From: an uncultured Oscillospiraceae bacterium
GTDB taxonomy: Bacteria > Bacillota > Clostridia > Oscillospirales > Oscillospiraceae
Assembly: GCA_947599875.1 (NCBI GenBank)
Contig: CANQFV010000004.1
Location: 1 to 64,000 of the forward strand
Length of the DNA: 64,000 nucleotides
Direction: 5' to 3'
A program made the position numbers and the translations under genes. This document shows positions 1-7,304 of the stretch, in pieces (position 1 is the first letter of the stretch; each line of letters opens with the position of its first letter). The notes beneath the pieces were generated by a model. It had not been told where the DNA came from. It was given only the letters and a program-made list of their open reading frames with translations, and did not search any database.

Positions 1-143
1 GGCCGCCGCCCTCGGCGGCCCACGAATTCCCGACGCATTTCGTACAACGCACCCGTACGGGCCGGACACCCGGCCGGCCCGTGTCTCGAACTTCCGAGTA
101 TCTTCCAACCAGCCCTGTAGGGGCCGCCTCTCCAGGCGGCCCG
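1..143. repeat. GC-rich palindromic intergenic repeats (cluster 1)
   Basis: Three short palindromes lie in the first 143 bases: one around GGCCGCCG/CGGCGGCC at 1-21, one with arms ACGGGCCGG/CCGGCCCGT near 53-82, and one of the form GTAGGGGCCGCC...GGCGGCCC near 116-141. The last is the same family as the copies at 1890-2203. They precede the first gene and code for nothing recognisable. Confidence 0.6.
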
Positions 144-240
144 ACGCACCGCCGAATTCCCCGCAAATCTTTCCCCCAACGCCGTGGGGGCGGTCCCAAA
201 CCCGCCCGGCCATGATCGTCCCAAAAAGGAGTTTTCGCCT

Positions 241-1713
241 ATGGAAAATAAGGAGCTTTTTATGGAAAACGAGAATCAAAAACCTGAGATCCCTCAACCG
301 GCGGAGAGCGGGGAGATGACGCCCGCCGGTAATACATCCCTCTCCCCCGCCCCGGCGGGCGCGGCCGTCCGGTTCGACCCCTTCGACTGGCTGGCAGTGC
401 TGCTTGGCGTGGCGCTGGCGGCGCTGTGGTATCACGTCTTTGATCTTGAAAGCCTTATCAATGTCCCCGGCCTCGGCACCACCGCCTTTGTGCTGGCGGC
501 GCTGGCCTCCGAGGTCATCGTTCTGCGCGGGAGGGTGCGGCCCTCAAAGCAGGGGATCTTCCTTGTGGCCTGCACCGTGCTTCTGGCCGTGGCCACGGGG
601 CTTTTCGGGGCAGCCTCCGTGCGGATGGTGAATCTGGCGCTTCTGGCCTGCCTGACCCCCGCCTCCGCCCTGGTCCTGGCCGGCCGGGACTTCCCGGCCC
701 TGACGGCGCAGGTCATCCCGGAGACGGTGCGGCTCTTTATCCCCAACCTGTTTCGCCACTTTATAAAGCCCTTCCAGGCCCTGGGCAGACGGGGGCGGAG
801 CTTTAACGGTTTCTGGATCGTGCTGCTTTCCCTGCTCATCGCCTTCCCCCTGCTGGCCCTGGTGGTGACGCTGCTCTCCTCCGCCGATCAGGTCTTCGAG
901 GGGCTGTTGGGGGACGTGGGCCAGGCGATTTTGAATTCCCTGAACCGGGGCAGATTCTTGTGGACGTGGCTAAAGTGCGGCGTTTTCGGCCTAATGCTCT
1001 TCTCCTTTCTCTACTCCCTGGCCCGTCCAGTCCCTGAGCGGGAGGAGATAAAGCAGGAGCCCCTCGCCCTCCCCTGCCTGCCCTTTATCGCCGTGCTGAC
1101 GGTGCTGGACATCATCTACGCGGTGTTCGCCGTCATCCAGTTTGTCTTCCTCTTCGGCGGGGCGAAAACGGCGGCCATGCAGGGCGGGTTTGCCCAGTAC
1201 GCCCGCCAGGGCTTCTTTCAGCTGGCGGCGGTGGCGGGGATCAATCTCCTGGCCGCCCTGGCCTGTGTGAAGGCCCAGGGCCGGGGGAAGGGCGCCGTGA
1301 AGGGGCTGGTCTTTGTCCTGGTCGGCCTCACCGCGGTGATCCTGGCCTCCGCACTCTACCGGATGTGCCTGTACATCGGGGCCTACGGGCTGAGCCTTCT
1401 CCGGTGCGCCACCCTGCTTATCATGCTCTGGATCGCCATCGCCCTGGCGGTGGTGGTGTGGAAAACCGTAAAGCCGGATTTCCGGGTGTTCCCGGTGTTC
1501 CTGGTGTCCTTTCTCCTCCTGTGGCTCGCCTTTAACTATGTGGACATCACCGCCCGCATCCGGGATTACAACCTGGCGGCCTACGAGTCCGGGGCGCTGT
1601 CCGAGTTTGACGAGGATTATCTCTCCTCCCTGGCCCCCAGCAAGGAGGAAAACGCCTCCCTCCCCTGGCAGAACAAGGTGATCTTTCCAGGCAGCACCCG
1701 CCCGTTGAACTGA
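241..1713 (+). CDS. DUF4153/DUF4173-type polytopic membrane protein
   Basis: Protein of 490 residues. An N-terminal hydrophilic, Pro/Glu-rich tail of about 40 residues is followed by roughly ten hydrophobic segments spread over residues 45-440. The C-terminus has the pattern RDYNLAAYESG followed by a YLSSL motif, as in DUF4153/DUF4173 membrane proteins of Firmicutes, whose function is unknown. I start at ATG 241 because AAGGAG sits about nine bases upstream; an in-frame GTG at 184 lies inside the repeat-rich leader and has no ribosome site. A second ATG at 262 is possible. It stands alone between two repeat clusters. Confidence 0.72.
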   Translation: MENKELFMENENQKPEIPQPAESGEMTPAGNTSLSPAPAGAAVRFDPFDWLAVLLGVALAALWYHVFDLESLINVPGLGTTAFVLAALASEVIVLRGRVRPSKQGIFLVACTVLLAVATGLFGAASVRMVNLALLACLTPASALVLAGRDFPALTAQVIPETVRLFIPNLFRHFIKPFQALGRRGRSFNGFWIVLLSLLIAFPLLALVVTLLSSADQVFEGLLGDVGQAILNSLNRGRFLWTWLKCGVFGLMLFSFLYSLARPVPEREEIKQEPLALPCLPFIAVLTVLDIIYAVFAVIQFVFLFGGAKTAAMQGGFAQYARQGFFQLAAVAGINLLAALACVKAQGRGKGAVKGLVFVLVGLTAVILASALYRMCLYIGAYGLSLLRCATLLIMLWIAIALAVVVWKTVKPDFRVFPVFLVSFLLLWLAFNYVDITARIRDYNLAAYESGALSEFDEDYLSSLAPSKEENASLPWQNKVIFPGSTRPLN

Positions 1714-1747
1714 CGCGAATCCCCAATAGATCCCCCACCTTTTGAGG

Positions 1748-1832
1748 AGGTGGGACAACGGGGACGGTTTCTTTGTACCACCAGTGCGCACACTGGTGTG
1801 ACTAAAGAACCGTCCCCGTGTCACACCGGCTT
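1748..1832. repeat. REP-like inverted repeat, copy 1
   Basis: A long imperfect inverted repeat: GGGGACGGTT on the left pairs with AACCGTCCCC on the right, with a nested hairpin CACCAGTG/CACTGGTG in the middle. The same unit, including the flank TTTGAGGAGGTGGGACAA, recurs at 2236-2313. The GGGGACGGTTCTTT motif resembles palindromes associated with REP/RAYT transposases in Firmicutes; no such transposase is in this window. Confidence 0.7.
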
Positions 1833-1889
1833 CCCGGTGACGCACGACGCTGCCCTTTCCCCGTTTATTATACCGCCCTCATTCAACGA

Positions 1890-2203
1890 CACGGGCCGCC
1901 GTGGGCGGCGGCCCCTACGGCTAATTTTTAAGTTTTCTATCTTAACGCAACCGCTCTGTCACCCAACCCGCCCGGGCCGATGAGGTCATCGGCCCCTACA
2001 GGGGGACTCTTACAGACTGTAGGGGCCGCCGTCCACGGCGGCCCGCCTGCCGAAATACTCCAACATCTCGCGGTCAACGTACAAACCTTCGTCCTTGTCG
2101 TAGGGGCCGACGACCTCGTCGGCCCGCGCTTCGATAACCACCCAGTATCGATTCAACGCAACTTAAAAAACGCGGGCCTCCGTGGGCGGAGGCCCGTACA
2201 TAT
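1890..2203. repeat. Cluster of GTAGGGGCCG-type palindromes
   Basis: This gene-free stretch holds at least five related short palindromes: GGGCCGCC/GGCGGCCC near 1892-1920, GAGGTCATCGGCCCC near 1981-1998, GTAGGGGCCGCC/GGCGGCCC near 2029-2054, GTAGGGGCCGACGA/TCGTCGGCCC near 2100-2126, and GCGGGCCTCC/GGAGGCCCG near 2172-2199. All share a (G)TAGGGGCC or GGCCC(C)TAC end. No convincing ORF is present between 1714 and 2353. Confidence 0.65.
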
Positions 2204-2235
2204 TTAATTGATGGTAATGCTCTTATTTCGTTCCT

Positions 2236-2313
2236 TTGAGGAGGTGGGACAAAGGGGACGGTTCTTTTGTCACACCGCAGGTGGAACTAAAGAACCGTCC
2301 CCATGTCACACCG
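2236..2313. repeat. REP-like inverted repeat, copy 2
   Basis: Second copy of the element at 1748-1832, with the same left flank TTTGAGGAGGTGGGACAA and the same GGGGACGGTTCTTT / AAAGAACCGTCCCC arms, but a shorter centre. It ends about 40 bases before the 3' end of the RadC-like gene on the opposite strand. Confidence 0.7.
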
Positions 2314-2353
2314 GCCCCCGGTAACGCGCCCTCCCGTGGGGTACTGGCGGCGC

Positions 2354-3118
2354 TCAGTTCTCGCTCCCCTGGGGCGGTGCGCCGGGGACTTCCTTCCTCC
2401 CCTTCCAGTACACCTCCCGGATGGGCTCCTTCTCCTCCCGGAAGAAGCCGTTCTCCGCGAAGGAGCAGTATCTCCCCTCCCCGCCGATCACGATGTGATC
2501 CAGCAGCGTGATCCCCAGCGGGCGCAGGGAATCTAAGAACATCCCCGTTGTGTAAATATCGCTGTCCGACGGGACGGGCGGCTCGAAGGGGTGGTTGTGG
2601 GTCAGGAGCATCACCCCGCAGTCCTCCTCCAGGGCACAGCGGATGGCCCGGTAGGGATCATTCTTCGTCTCCGACGCCGTCCCCTCAAACAACGTGTGGC
2701 AGGACATAAAAGAAAGGTCGTCACGCAGGCAGACGACCATACTTGTTTCCCGTGGGGATTCCCGGAATATGGGCGCCAGAAACGCGGCGGCGCGGGCCGG
2801 CGAGGACAGGATCCGCTTCCCTCTCCGCTCCGCGATGGCCCGCTCGCACAGGAGGAACGCCAGATACAGGCTCTGGGCGTCCTTTCGGCTGATCTCCCGA
2901 AACTGCTCCAGCTCCGCCGGGGAGGCGGCAAGGAGGCGGCTGAGGAAGATGAAGTGGCGCTTCATGCTGACGGCCGTCTCCCGGTCGGGCTGGCGGCGCA
3001 GGACGTGGAAAAGAAGCCCCTCGATCAACTCCTCATCGAAGAAGATCTGGGGGCCGTATTCCTTGAGGCGCTGCTTCATCCGCTCCCAGCGCCCCTCCGG
3101 ATCTCCCGCTCCGCTCAT
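2354..3118 (-). CDS. RadC-like JAB-domain protein
   Basis: Protein of 254 residues of the RadC family, slightly longer than the usual 220-230. The JAMM-type metal site is visible as HNHPFEPPVPSDSD in the C-terminal half, preceded by an acidic residue in LFEGTASE; the N-terminal half is helical (UPF0758-like). RadC proteins were named for DNA repair, but that role is doubtful; the JAB fold suggests a metal-dependent hydrolase. I start at ATG 3118 with GGGGAG about six bases upstream; longer readings run through proline/glycine-rich non-coding-like sequence. It follows the YcxB-like gene on the same strand with a 41-base gap. Confidence 0.85.
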   Translation of the reverse strand: MSGAGDPEGRWERMKQRLKEYGPQIFFDEELIEGLLFHVLRRQPDRETAVSMKRHFIFLSRLLAASPAELEQFREISRKDAQSLYLAFLLCERAIAERRGKRILSSPARAAAFLAPIFRESPRETSMVVCLRDDLSFMSCHTLFEGTASETKNDPYRAIRCALEEDCGVMLLTHNHPFEPPVPSDSDIYTTGMFLDSLRPLGITLLDHIVIGGEGRYCSFAENGFFREEKEPIREVYWKGRKEVPGAPPQGSEN

Positions 3119-3159
3119 CTTTGTCTCCCCTTTTTGGTCTTCTGTGCTGCGGCCTCCGC

Positions 3160-3642
3160 TCAGGACACCGCGTCCCGGAGCTTCTCCCGGGCCGCCTCCC
3201 ACGTCCCGTCGGTGAAGGAGTCCGTGGCGACGATCAGGACGTTGCCGTTTCGGAAGATGATCCGGGCCGTTTTGTCCTCCTTCTCCTGAAGCCCGACGAT
3301 GTTCCTGTATCCCATCTCCTCCGTGGAGCGGCCCTCCAGCACGGTGAGAGAGCTGGTGCGGAAGACCACCGTCCTCAGCCAGTCCTCCCCGCCCCACAGG
3401 GCGGCATACAGCTTATACCGCCTGCGGGCGCGGACGATCCAGTGGAAAAGGAGCAGGTAGAGCAGGATCACAAGGATGATCAGGAAGAACCAGCGGAACC
3501 TGCCCGTCCGGAGCAGAAAGGCGAAAAACAGGGACAGCACCACGAGATACAGGTTTCCGGACAGCGCCCTGCCCCGAAACTGCTCCAAAAAGATCTCCCG
3601 GAAAAACAGCTTCCACGTCACGGGATATTCACAGATCTGCAT
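3160..3642 (-). CDS. YcxB-like membrane protein
   Basis: Protein of 160 residues. Two closely spaced hydrophobic segments (about residues 28-65) are followed by a soluble C-terminal domain ending in FTDGTWEAAREKL, the pattern of the YcxB-like domain (small PH-like beta domain). Function is unknown in the family. ATG 3642 has GGAGGA about ten bases upstream. It lies 27 bases downstream of pfkA on the same strand, close enough to be co-transcribed with it. Confidence 0.7.
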   Translation of the reverse strand: MQICEYPVTWKLFFREIFLEQFRGRALSGNLYLVVLSLFFAFLLRTGRFRWFFLIILVILLYLLLFHWIVRARRRYKLYAALWGGEDWLRTVVFRTSSLTVLEGRSTEEMGYRNIVGLQEKEDKTARIIFRNGNVLIVATDSFTDGTWEAAREKLRDAVS

Positions 3643-3669
3643 CGCTCTGTCCTCCTCCGGGCCGGGCGG

Positions 3670-4758
3670 TCATTCGTCGCCGAAGGAGATGCCCAGCAGG
3701 CGGGCCTCGGCGATGATGTCGTCCTGGGGATCCACCGTCTTCAGCTTCCCGGCGATCTCCTTCAGGGGTACGGAGACGATCTTGTGGTTCTGGATGGCCA
3801 CCAGGTCCCCATACTGCCCGTTTTTGATGTTCAGGGCCGCCTGGGCGCCAAGGCGGGAGGACAGCACCCGGTCATAGGCGCAGGGCATACCGCCGCGCTG
3901 CATGTGGCCGGGGACAGTGACGCGCACGTCCTTGCCCGTGGCCTCCGTGATCTGCGCGGCCAGCTCATAGCTGACGGAGGGATAGGCGGCCGCCAGCTCC
4001 GCCAGGGCCTTCTTCCGCTCCTTCTTGGGCATCTCCGCCCGCTCCTTGGAGATGGCCCCCTCCGCCACGGCCAGGATGGTGAAATCGTGACCGGACTTGC
4101 CCCGCTCCTGGATCTTGTCGATGACGGATTTGAGCTTGTAGGGGATCTCCGGGATCAGGATGATGTCCGCGCCCCCGGCGATACCGGCGTTCAGCGTCAG
4201 CCAGCCCACCTTGTGGCCCATGACCTCCACGATAAAGATGCGGTTGTGGCTGGCCGCCGTTGTGTGGATGCAGTCGATGACGTTGGTGGCCGTGGCAATG
4301 GCGGACTGGAAGCCGAAGGTGGTGTCGGTGCCCCACAGGTCGTTGTCGATGGTCTTGGGCAGGCCGATGACGTTCAGCCCCTCCTCATTCAGCAGGTTGG
4401 CGGTCTTCTGGCTGCCGTTGCCGCCCAGAACCACCAGGCAGTCCAGCTTCAGCTTTTTATAGGTCTCCTTCATGGCCTTGACCTTGTCCAGGCCGTTCCT
4501 GTCCGGCTCCCGGATGAGCTTGAAGGGGGTGCGGGAGGAACCCAGGATGGTGCCGCCCACGGTGAGCAGGCCCGTAAAATCCCGGGGGGTCATGTGCCGG
4601 TATTTTTCATAGATCAGGCCCTTATACCCCTCCAAAAAGCCGATGATCTCCACACCGTCCGCGCCGTACAGGCTGTAAAGCCCCTTGGCCACGCCGCGCA
4701 TGGTGGCGTTCAGCGCCTGGCAGTCGCCGCCGCTTGTGAGTATGCCAACACGTTTCAT
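3670..4758 (-). CDS. pfkA: 6-phosphofructokinase, mixed ATP/PPi subfamily
   Basis: Cytosolic enzyme of 362 residues that phosphorylates fructose 6-phosphate to fructose 1,6-bisphosphate in glycolysis. Visible motifs: LTSGGDCQALNA at the N-terminus, LGGNGSQKTANLL, the catalytic TIDND loop in GLPKTIDNDL, and VEVMGHKVGW. At the phosphoryl-donor positions (E. coli numbering) residue 104 is Gly, as in ATP enzymes, but residue 124 is Lys, as in many PPi enzymes, and Asp103 is Asn. This places it in the mixed clade, where donor preference cannot be read from sequence alone. ATG 4758 has AAAGGAG eight bases upstream. An AT-rich tandem repeat lies just upstream. Confidence 0.93.
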   Translation of the reverse strand: MKRVGILTSGGDCQALNATMRGVAKGLYSLYGADGVEIIGFLEGYKGLIYEKYRHMTPRDFTGLLTVGGTILGSSRTPFKLIREPDRNGLDKVKAMKETYKKLKLDCLVVLGGNGSQKTANLLNEEGLNVIGLPKTIDNDLWGTDTTFGFQSAIATATNVIDCIHTTAASHNRIFIVEVMGHKVGWLTLNAGIAGGADIILIPEIPYKLKSVIDKIQERGKSGHDFTILAVAEGAISKERAEMPKKERKKALAELAAAYPSVSYELAAQITEATGKDVRVTVPGHMQRGGMPCAYDRVLSSRLGAQAALNIKNGQYGDLVAIQNHKIVSVPLKEIAGKLKTVDPQDDIIAEARLLGISFGDE

Positions 4759-4795
4759 AGTGAAATCTCCTTTATTTTCATTATTTTAATAAATT

Positions 4796-4885
4796 TTGCC
4801 TGGTTTTCAGTAATTTTACTTTTTTGTTGCCTGGTTCTCAGTAATGCTGCTTTTTTGTTGCCTGATTTTCAAAAATGTTGCCTGT
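4796..4885. repeat. 31-nt tandem repeat upstream of pfkA
   Basis: TTGCCTG recurs at 4796, 4827, 4858 and 4879. The first two units are 31 bases each and differ at a few positions (TTGCCTGGTTTTCAG versus TTGCCTGGTTCTCAG); the third is shortened to 21 bases and the fourth is partial. The array lies in the untranslated leader of pfkA, between the predicted promoter and the gene. Its local composition is T-rich and unlike the flanking GC-rich DNA. Confidence 0.8.
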
Positions 4886-4991
4886 TTACGGGACTTTACC
4901 GCCCATTTCCGTAAAGCGGAGGGGAAATGCGCCGTACTTCCCGGCGTAATTCAGGGGAAAAACGGCGCGGTTCGGTACCCGTTCTGTGGAT

Positions 4992-5019
4992 ATTATACCA
5001 TAGATTTTTGCCTTTGAAA
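4992..5019 (-). promoter_or_regulatory. Predicted promoter of pfkA
   Basis: On the minus strand a consensus TATAAT (4997-4992) is preceded by an extended TGG and, at 16-base spacing, by a weak TTTCAA. It would give a leader of about 225 bases containing the 31-nt repeats. Confidence 0.5.
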
Positions 5020-5076
5020 GAGGTTTTTGTCTAAATTGCAAAATTTTTTGGAAATCCCCAAAACCGCCGGGATTTG

Positions 5077-5085
5077 TGGTATACT
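5077..5085 (+). promoter_or_regulatory. Predicted extended -10 promoter of the GDSL/TPK/HAD operon
   Basis: TGGTATACT at 5077-5085 is an extended -10 element; no good -35 is present. It lies about 55 bases upstream of the GDSL gene. Confidence 0.5.
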
Positions 5086-5142
5086 CGAACTGTCCTCCCC
5101 ATGCGGGAGGCGGGGGCTTCCCCCATATTTTGAGGTGAGACA

Positions 5143-5874
5143 ATGGTACTCTATCTTGGCGACAGCCTGACACGCGGTCTGGTGGGCTGGTCTTATATCA
5201 AATTCATGCCGCCGGAGCCTCACAAGAACGGCGGGCTTGACGGGGACACCGCCCACGGGGCGCTGCGGCGCCTGCGGATCTACCGGGAGATGCCCTGGTA
5301 TCCCCAGGTGGACACTGTGGTGGTGGGCATCGGCACAAACGACCTTTTGCAGCCGCATCTCATGTCCACGGGTTTTATGTGGAAGGTGATCTTCGGCTGG
5401 CGCGGCAGCTGGAAACGGTGGGCCGACAAGCCGGAATATGAAAAGGTGATGCGCCAGATCATTGAGACAGTCCTGGCGGACGGGAAGCGGTGCGTCCTCA
5501 TGGGCCTGCCGCTGATGCAGCTGCGGGACTACCCCCTGCAGGAGCTGGAGGCCCGGAACGCCATTGTGAAGAAGCTGGCGCTGGCGTACTCCCTGCCCTT
5601 CGCCGACGTGATGGGTGCGGAGCTGGCGGCTGTTCCGGATGCCGGGCGGGACTACGATTTCGGGAAGCTGGGCCTTTCGCGGCTCGGCGATATCCTCCTC
5701 ATGGGTCTCTTCCCCCGCACCAAGGACGGCTTCTCCCGGCGGCGGGGCCTGGAGCTTACGGTAGACGGGGTACACTTCAACACCCGCTCCGCCCGGCTGG
5801 CGGCGGAGACAGTTCAGGCCGCGGCCCTTGGAAAAGGCCCGGAGGGGGCCAGGAAAGGGGATCCGGCGGCATGA
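5143..5874 (+). CDS. SGNH/GDSL-family hydrolase
   Basis: Protein of 243 residues. The SGNH blocks are all recognisable: GDSLTRG near residues 6-12 with the nucleophile Ser, the block II glycine in the GLDGDTAHG stretch, GIGTND near 63-68 (block III Asn), and DGVHF near 207-211 supplying the Asp-His pair. Such enzymes are esterases or lipases acting on acyl, acetyl or thioester substrates; the real substrate cannot be told. There is no signal peptide, so it probably acts in the cytosol. ATG 5143 follows GAGGTGAG. Its stop overlaps the start of the thiamine pyrophosphokinase gene by four bases (ATGA), indicating translational coupling. Confidence 0.85.
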   Translation: MVLYLGDSLTRGLVGWSYIKFMPPEPHKNGGLDGDTAHGALRRLRIYREMPWYPQVDTVVVGIGTNDLLQPHLMSTGFMWKVIFGWRGSWKRWADKPEYEKVMRQIIETVLADGKRCVLMGLPLMQLRDYPLQELEARNAIVKKLALAYSLPFADVMGAELAAVPDAGRDYDFGKLGLSRLGDILLMGLFPRTKDGFSRRRGLELTVDGVHFNTRSARLAAETVQAAALGKGPEGARKGDPAA

Positions 5875-6518
5875 ACACCTGGACGATCTTCGGCTCCGGC
5901 GAATACGGCGACGGTATGCCCGCGCTGGAGCCTGACACCCGCATCCTCGCCGCGGACGGGGGCCTTGTGTTCCTCGCCGGTCACGGCGTCACGCCCCACC
6001 TGATCGTGGGGGATATGGACTCCTACGGCGGCCCCCTGCCGGAGGGCGTGGAGTTCATCCGCCACCCGGTGATGAAGGACGCCACGGACATGGAGCTTTC
6101 CGTTGAGGAGGCCCTGGCCCGCGGGGCCGGGCGGATCCTCATCTACGGCGGCCTGGGGGGACGGCTGGACCACTCCCTGGCCAACATCCAGCTCCTGGTC
6201 AGGCTCTCCCGCAGGGGCGTGGAGGGGTATCTGGTGGGGCGGCGGGAGACAGTCGCCGCCGTCACACGCGCCACGGCCAAATTTTCCCCGGATTTCTCCG
6301 GCACCGTGTCCGTCTTTGCCTACGGGGGCGGGGCGGTCATCACGGAGAGGGGTCTTCTCTACCGGCTGGACCACCGGGACGTGGCGGACGATGAGCCTCT
6401 GGGGGTCAGCAACGAGTTCACCGGCGCACCCGCCGGCGTTGAGATCCACGAGGGCACGGCCATACTCCTCTGGGAAACACGGCCGGACGGGCATCTGCCC
6501 GTGATCACAAGGGGGTGA
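5871..6518 (+). CDS. Thiamine pyrophosphokinase
   Basis: Protein of 215 residues that transfers pyrophosphate from ATP to thiamine to make the cofactor TPP. Family motifs are present in order: AADGG, VGDMDS (Mg2+ binding), KDATDMELSV (the KD-TD-E signature) and GGLGGRLDHSLANI; the C-terminal part corresponds to the thiamine-binding domain. The start ATG 5871 is fixed by the four-base overlap with the upstream GDSL gene. The downstream HAD phosphatase gene begins six bases after its stop, so the three genes form one operon. In many Clostridia the equivalent gene is called thiN. Confidence 0.88.
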   Translation: MNTWTIFGSGEYGDGMPALEPDTRILAADGGLVFLAGHGVTPHLIVGDMDSYGGPLPEGVEFIRHPVMKDATDMELSVEEALARGAGRILIYGGLGGRLDHSLANIQLLVRLSRRGVEGYLVGRRETVAAVTRATAKFSPDFSGTVSVFAYGGGAVITERGLLYRLDHRDVADDEPLGVSNEFTGAPAGVEIHEGTAILLWETRPDGHLPVITRG

Positions 6519-6523
6519 GGCGT

Positions 6524-7159
6524 ATGGATTTTCGCGCCGCGATTTTTGATCTGGACGGCACGCTCCTGGACTCCATGCCCGTGTGGGACGGCGCCTGGGA
6601 GACCTTCTGCACCAAATACGCCGGACGGCGGGACGAGGCGCTCTTCGCCGCCTACAAGACCCGCACCTTAGGCTCCGCCGTGGCGTTTTACAAGGAACAG
6701 CTGGAGATCCCCGCGTCCGTGGACGACCTGTGCCGGGAGGTCAACGGCCTGGTTTGGGAAGGGTACAAGACCGTATCCCTCAAACCCGGCGCGGCGGAGC
6801 TTGTGGACAGCCTGCGCCGCCGGGGCATCCCCGCCTGCGTGGCCACCAACACCGTCCGCCCCCTGGTGGAATTCGTCCTGGGCAGGCTGGGGCTTTTGGA
6901 TAAGCTGGACTTCATCCTCACCTGCACGGAGTTCGGCTCCGGCAAAGACCGGCCGGAGATCTTTTTGGAGTGCGCCCGGCGGCTGGGCGCCCCCCCGGAT
7001 GAGACGGCTGTCTTTGAGGACGCGCCCCATGCCCTGCTCACCGCCCGCGGCGCGGGCTTTCGCACCGCGGCGGTCTATGACCGCTCCTACGCCGGCGACG
7101 CCGGCCTTCTGCGCCGGAGCGCGGACGTGTATTTAAGCTCCTTTTACGAGATCCTGTGA
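6524..7159 (+). CDS. HAD-superfamily hydrolase (beta-phosphoglucomutase/phosphatase-like)
   Basis: Protein of 211 residues. HAD motifs: DLDGTLLDS at residues 9-17 (nucleophile and acid Asp), ATNT as motif II, the lysine in SGKDRPEIF as motif III, and FEDAPHAL as motif IV. The helical cap between motifs I and II marks subfamily IA, which includes phosphoglycolate phosphatase and beta-phosphoglucomutase-like enzymes. ATG 6524 is preferred over an in-frame GTG at 6515 because GGTGAGG lies at the right distance. It is the last gene of the operon and is followed by a strong terminator. Confidence 0.85.
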   Translation: MDFRAAIFDLDGTLLDSMPVWDGAWETFCTKYAGRRDEALFAAYKTRTLGSAVAFYKEQLEIPASVDDLCREVNGLVWEGYKTVSLKPGAAELVDSLRRRGIPACVATNTVRPLVEFVLGRLGLLDKLDFILTCTEFGSGKDRPEIFLECARRLGAPPDETAVFEDAPHALLTARGAGFRTAAVYDRSYAGDAGLLRRSADVYLSSFYEIL

Positions 7160-7168
7160 CCCCCCGCC

Positions 7169-7196
7169 GGCCCCCGCCTCGGGGGGCCGTTTTTTT
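7169..7196 (+). terminator. Rho-independent terminator of the GDSL/TPK/HAD operon
   Basis: A GC-rich hairpin GGCCCCC-GCCTC-GGGGGGCC is followed by G and seven T residues, ten bases after the HAD stop codon. Confidence 0.88.
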
Positions 7197-7231
7197 ATTA
7201 TGAAATTTTTATGAAATCCCCCCTTCCCCCC

Positions 7232-7260
7232 TTGACATTCTCTCCCCTCAGTGATAAATT
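7232..7260 (+). promoter_or_regulatory. Heat-shock operon promoter
   Basis: TTGACA at 7232-7237 is followed after 17 bases by TAAATT at 7255-7260. The CIRCE operator begins six bases downstream, the usual position for HrcA repression of a sigma-A promoter. Confidence 0.78.
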
Positions 7261-7265
7261 ATGGT

Positions 7266-7292
7266 TTGGCACTCGAAGTGAGCGAGTGCTAA
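7266..7292 (+). promoter_or_regulatory. CIRCE operator
   Basis: TTGGCACTC, nine bases, then GAGTGCTAA: a CIRCE element (consensus TTAGCACTC-N9-GAGTGCTAA) with one change in the left arm. HrcA, the product of the first gene, binds this site and represses the operon until heat or unfolded protein titrates the GroE/DnaK system. Confidence 0.96.
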
Positions 7293-7304
7293 GAAGGTGA
7301 GCTT

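Noticed and set aside
4796-4885. Tandem repeat as a CRISPR array
   Set aside because: Units are directly adjacent with no unique spacers, and no cas genes are present.
3121-4914. 597-codon frame on the plus strand across radC, ycxB and pfkA
   Set aside because: It is a shadow of three well-supported minus-strand genes; its translation is low-complexity.
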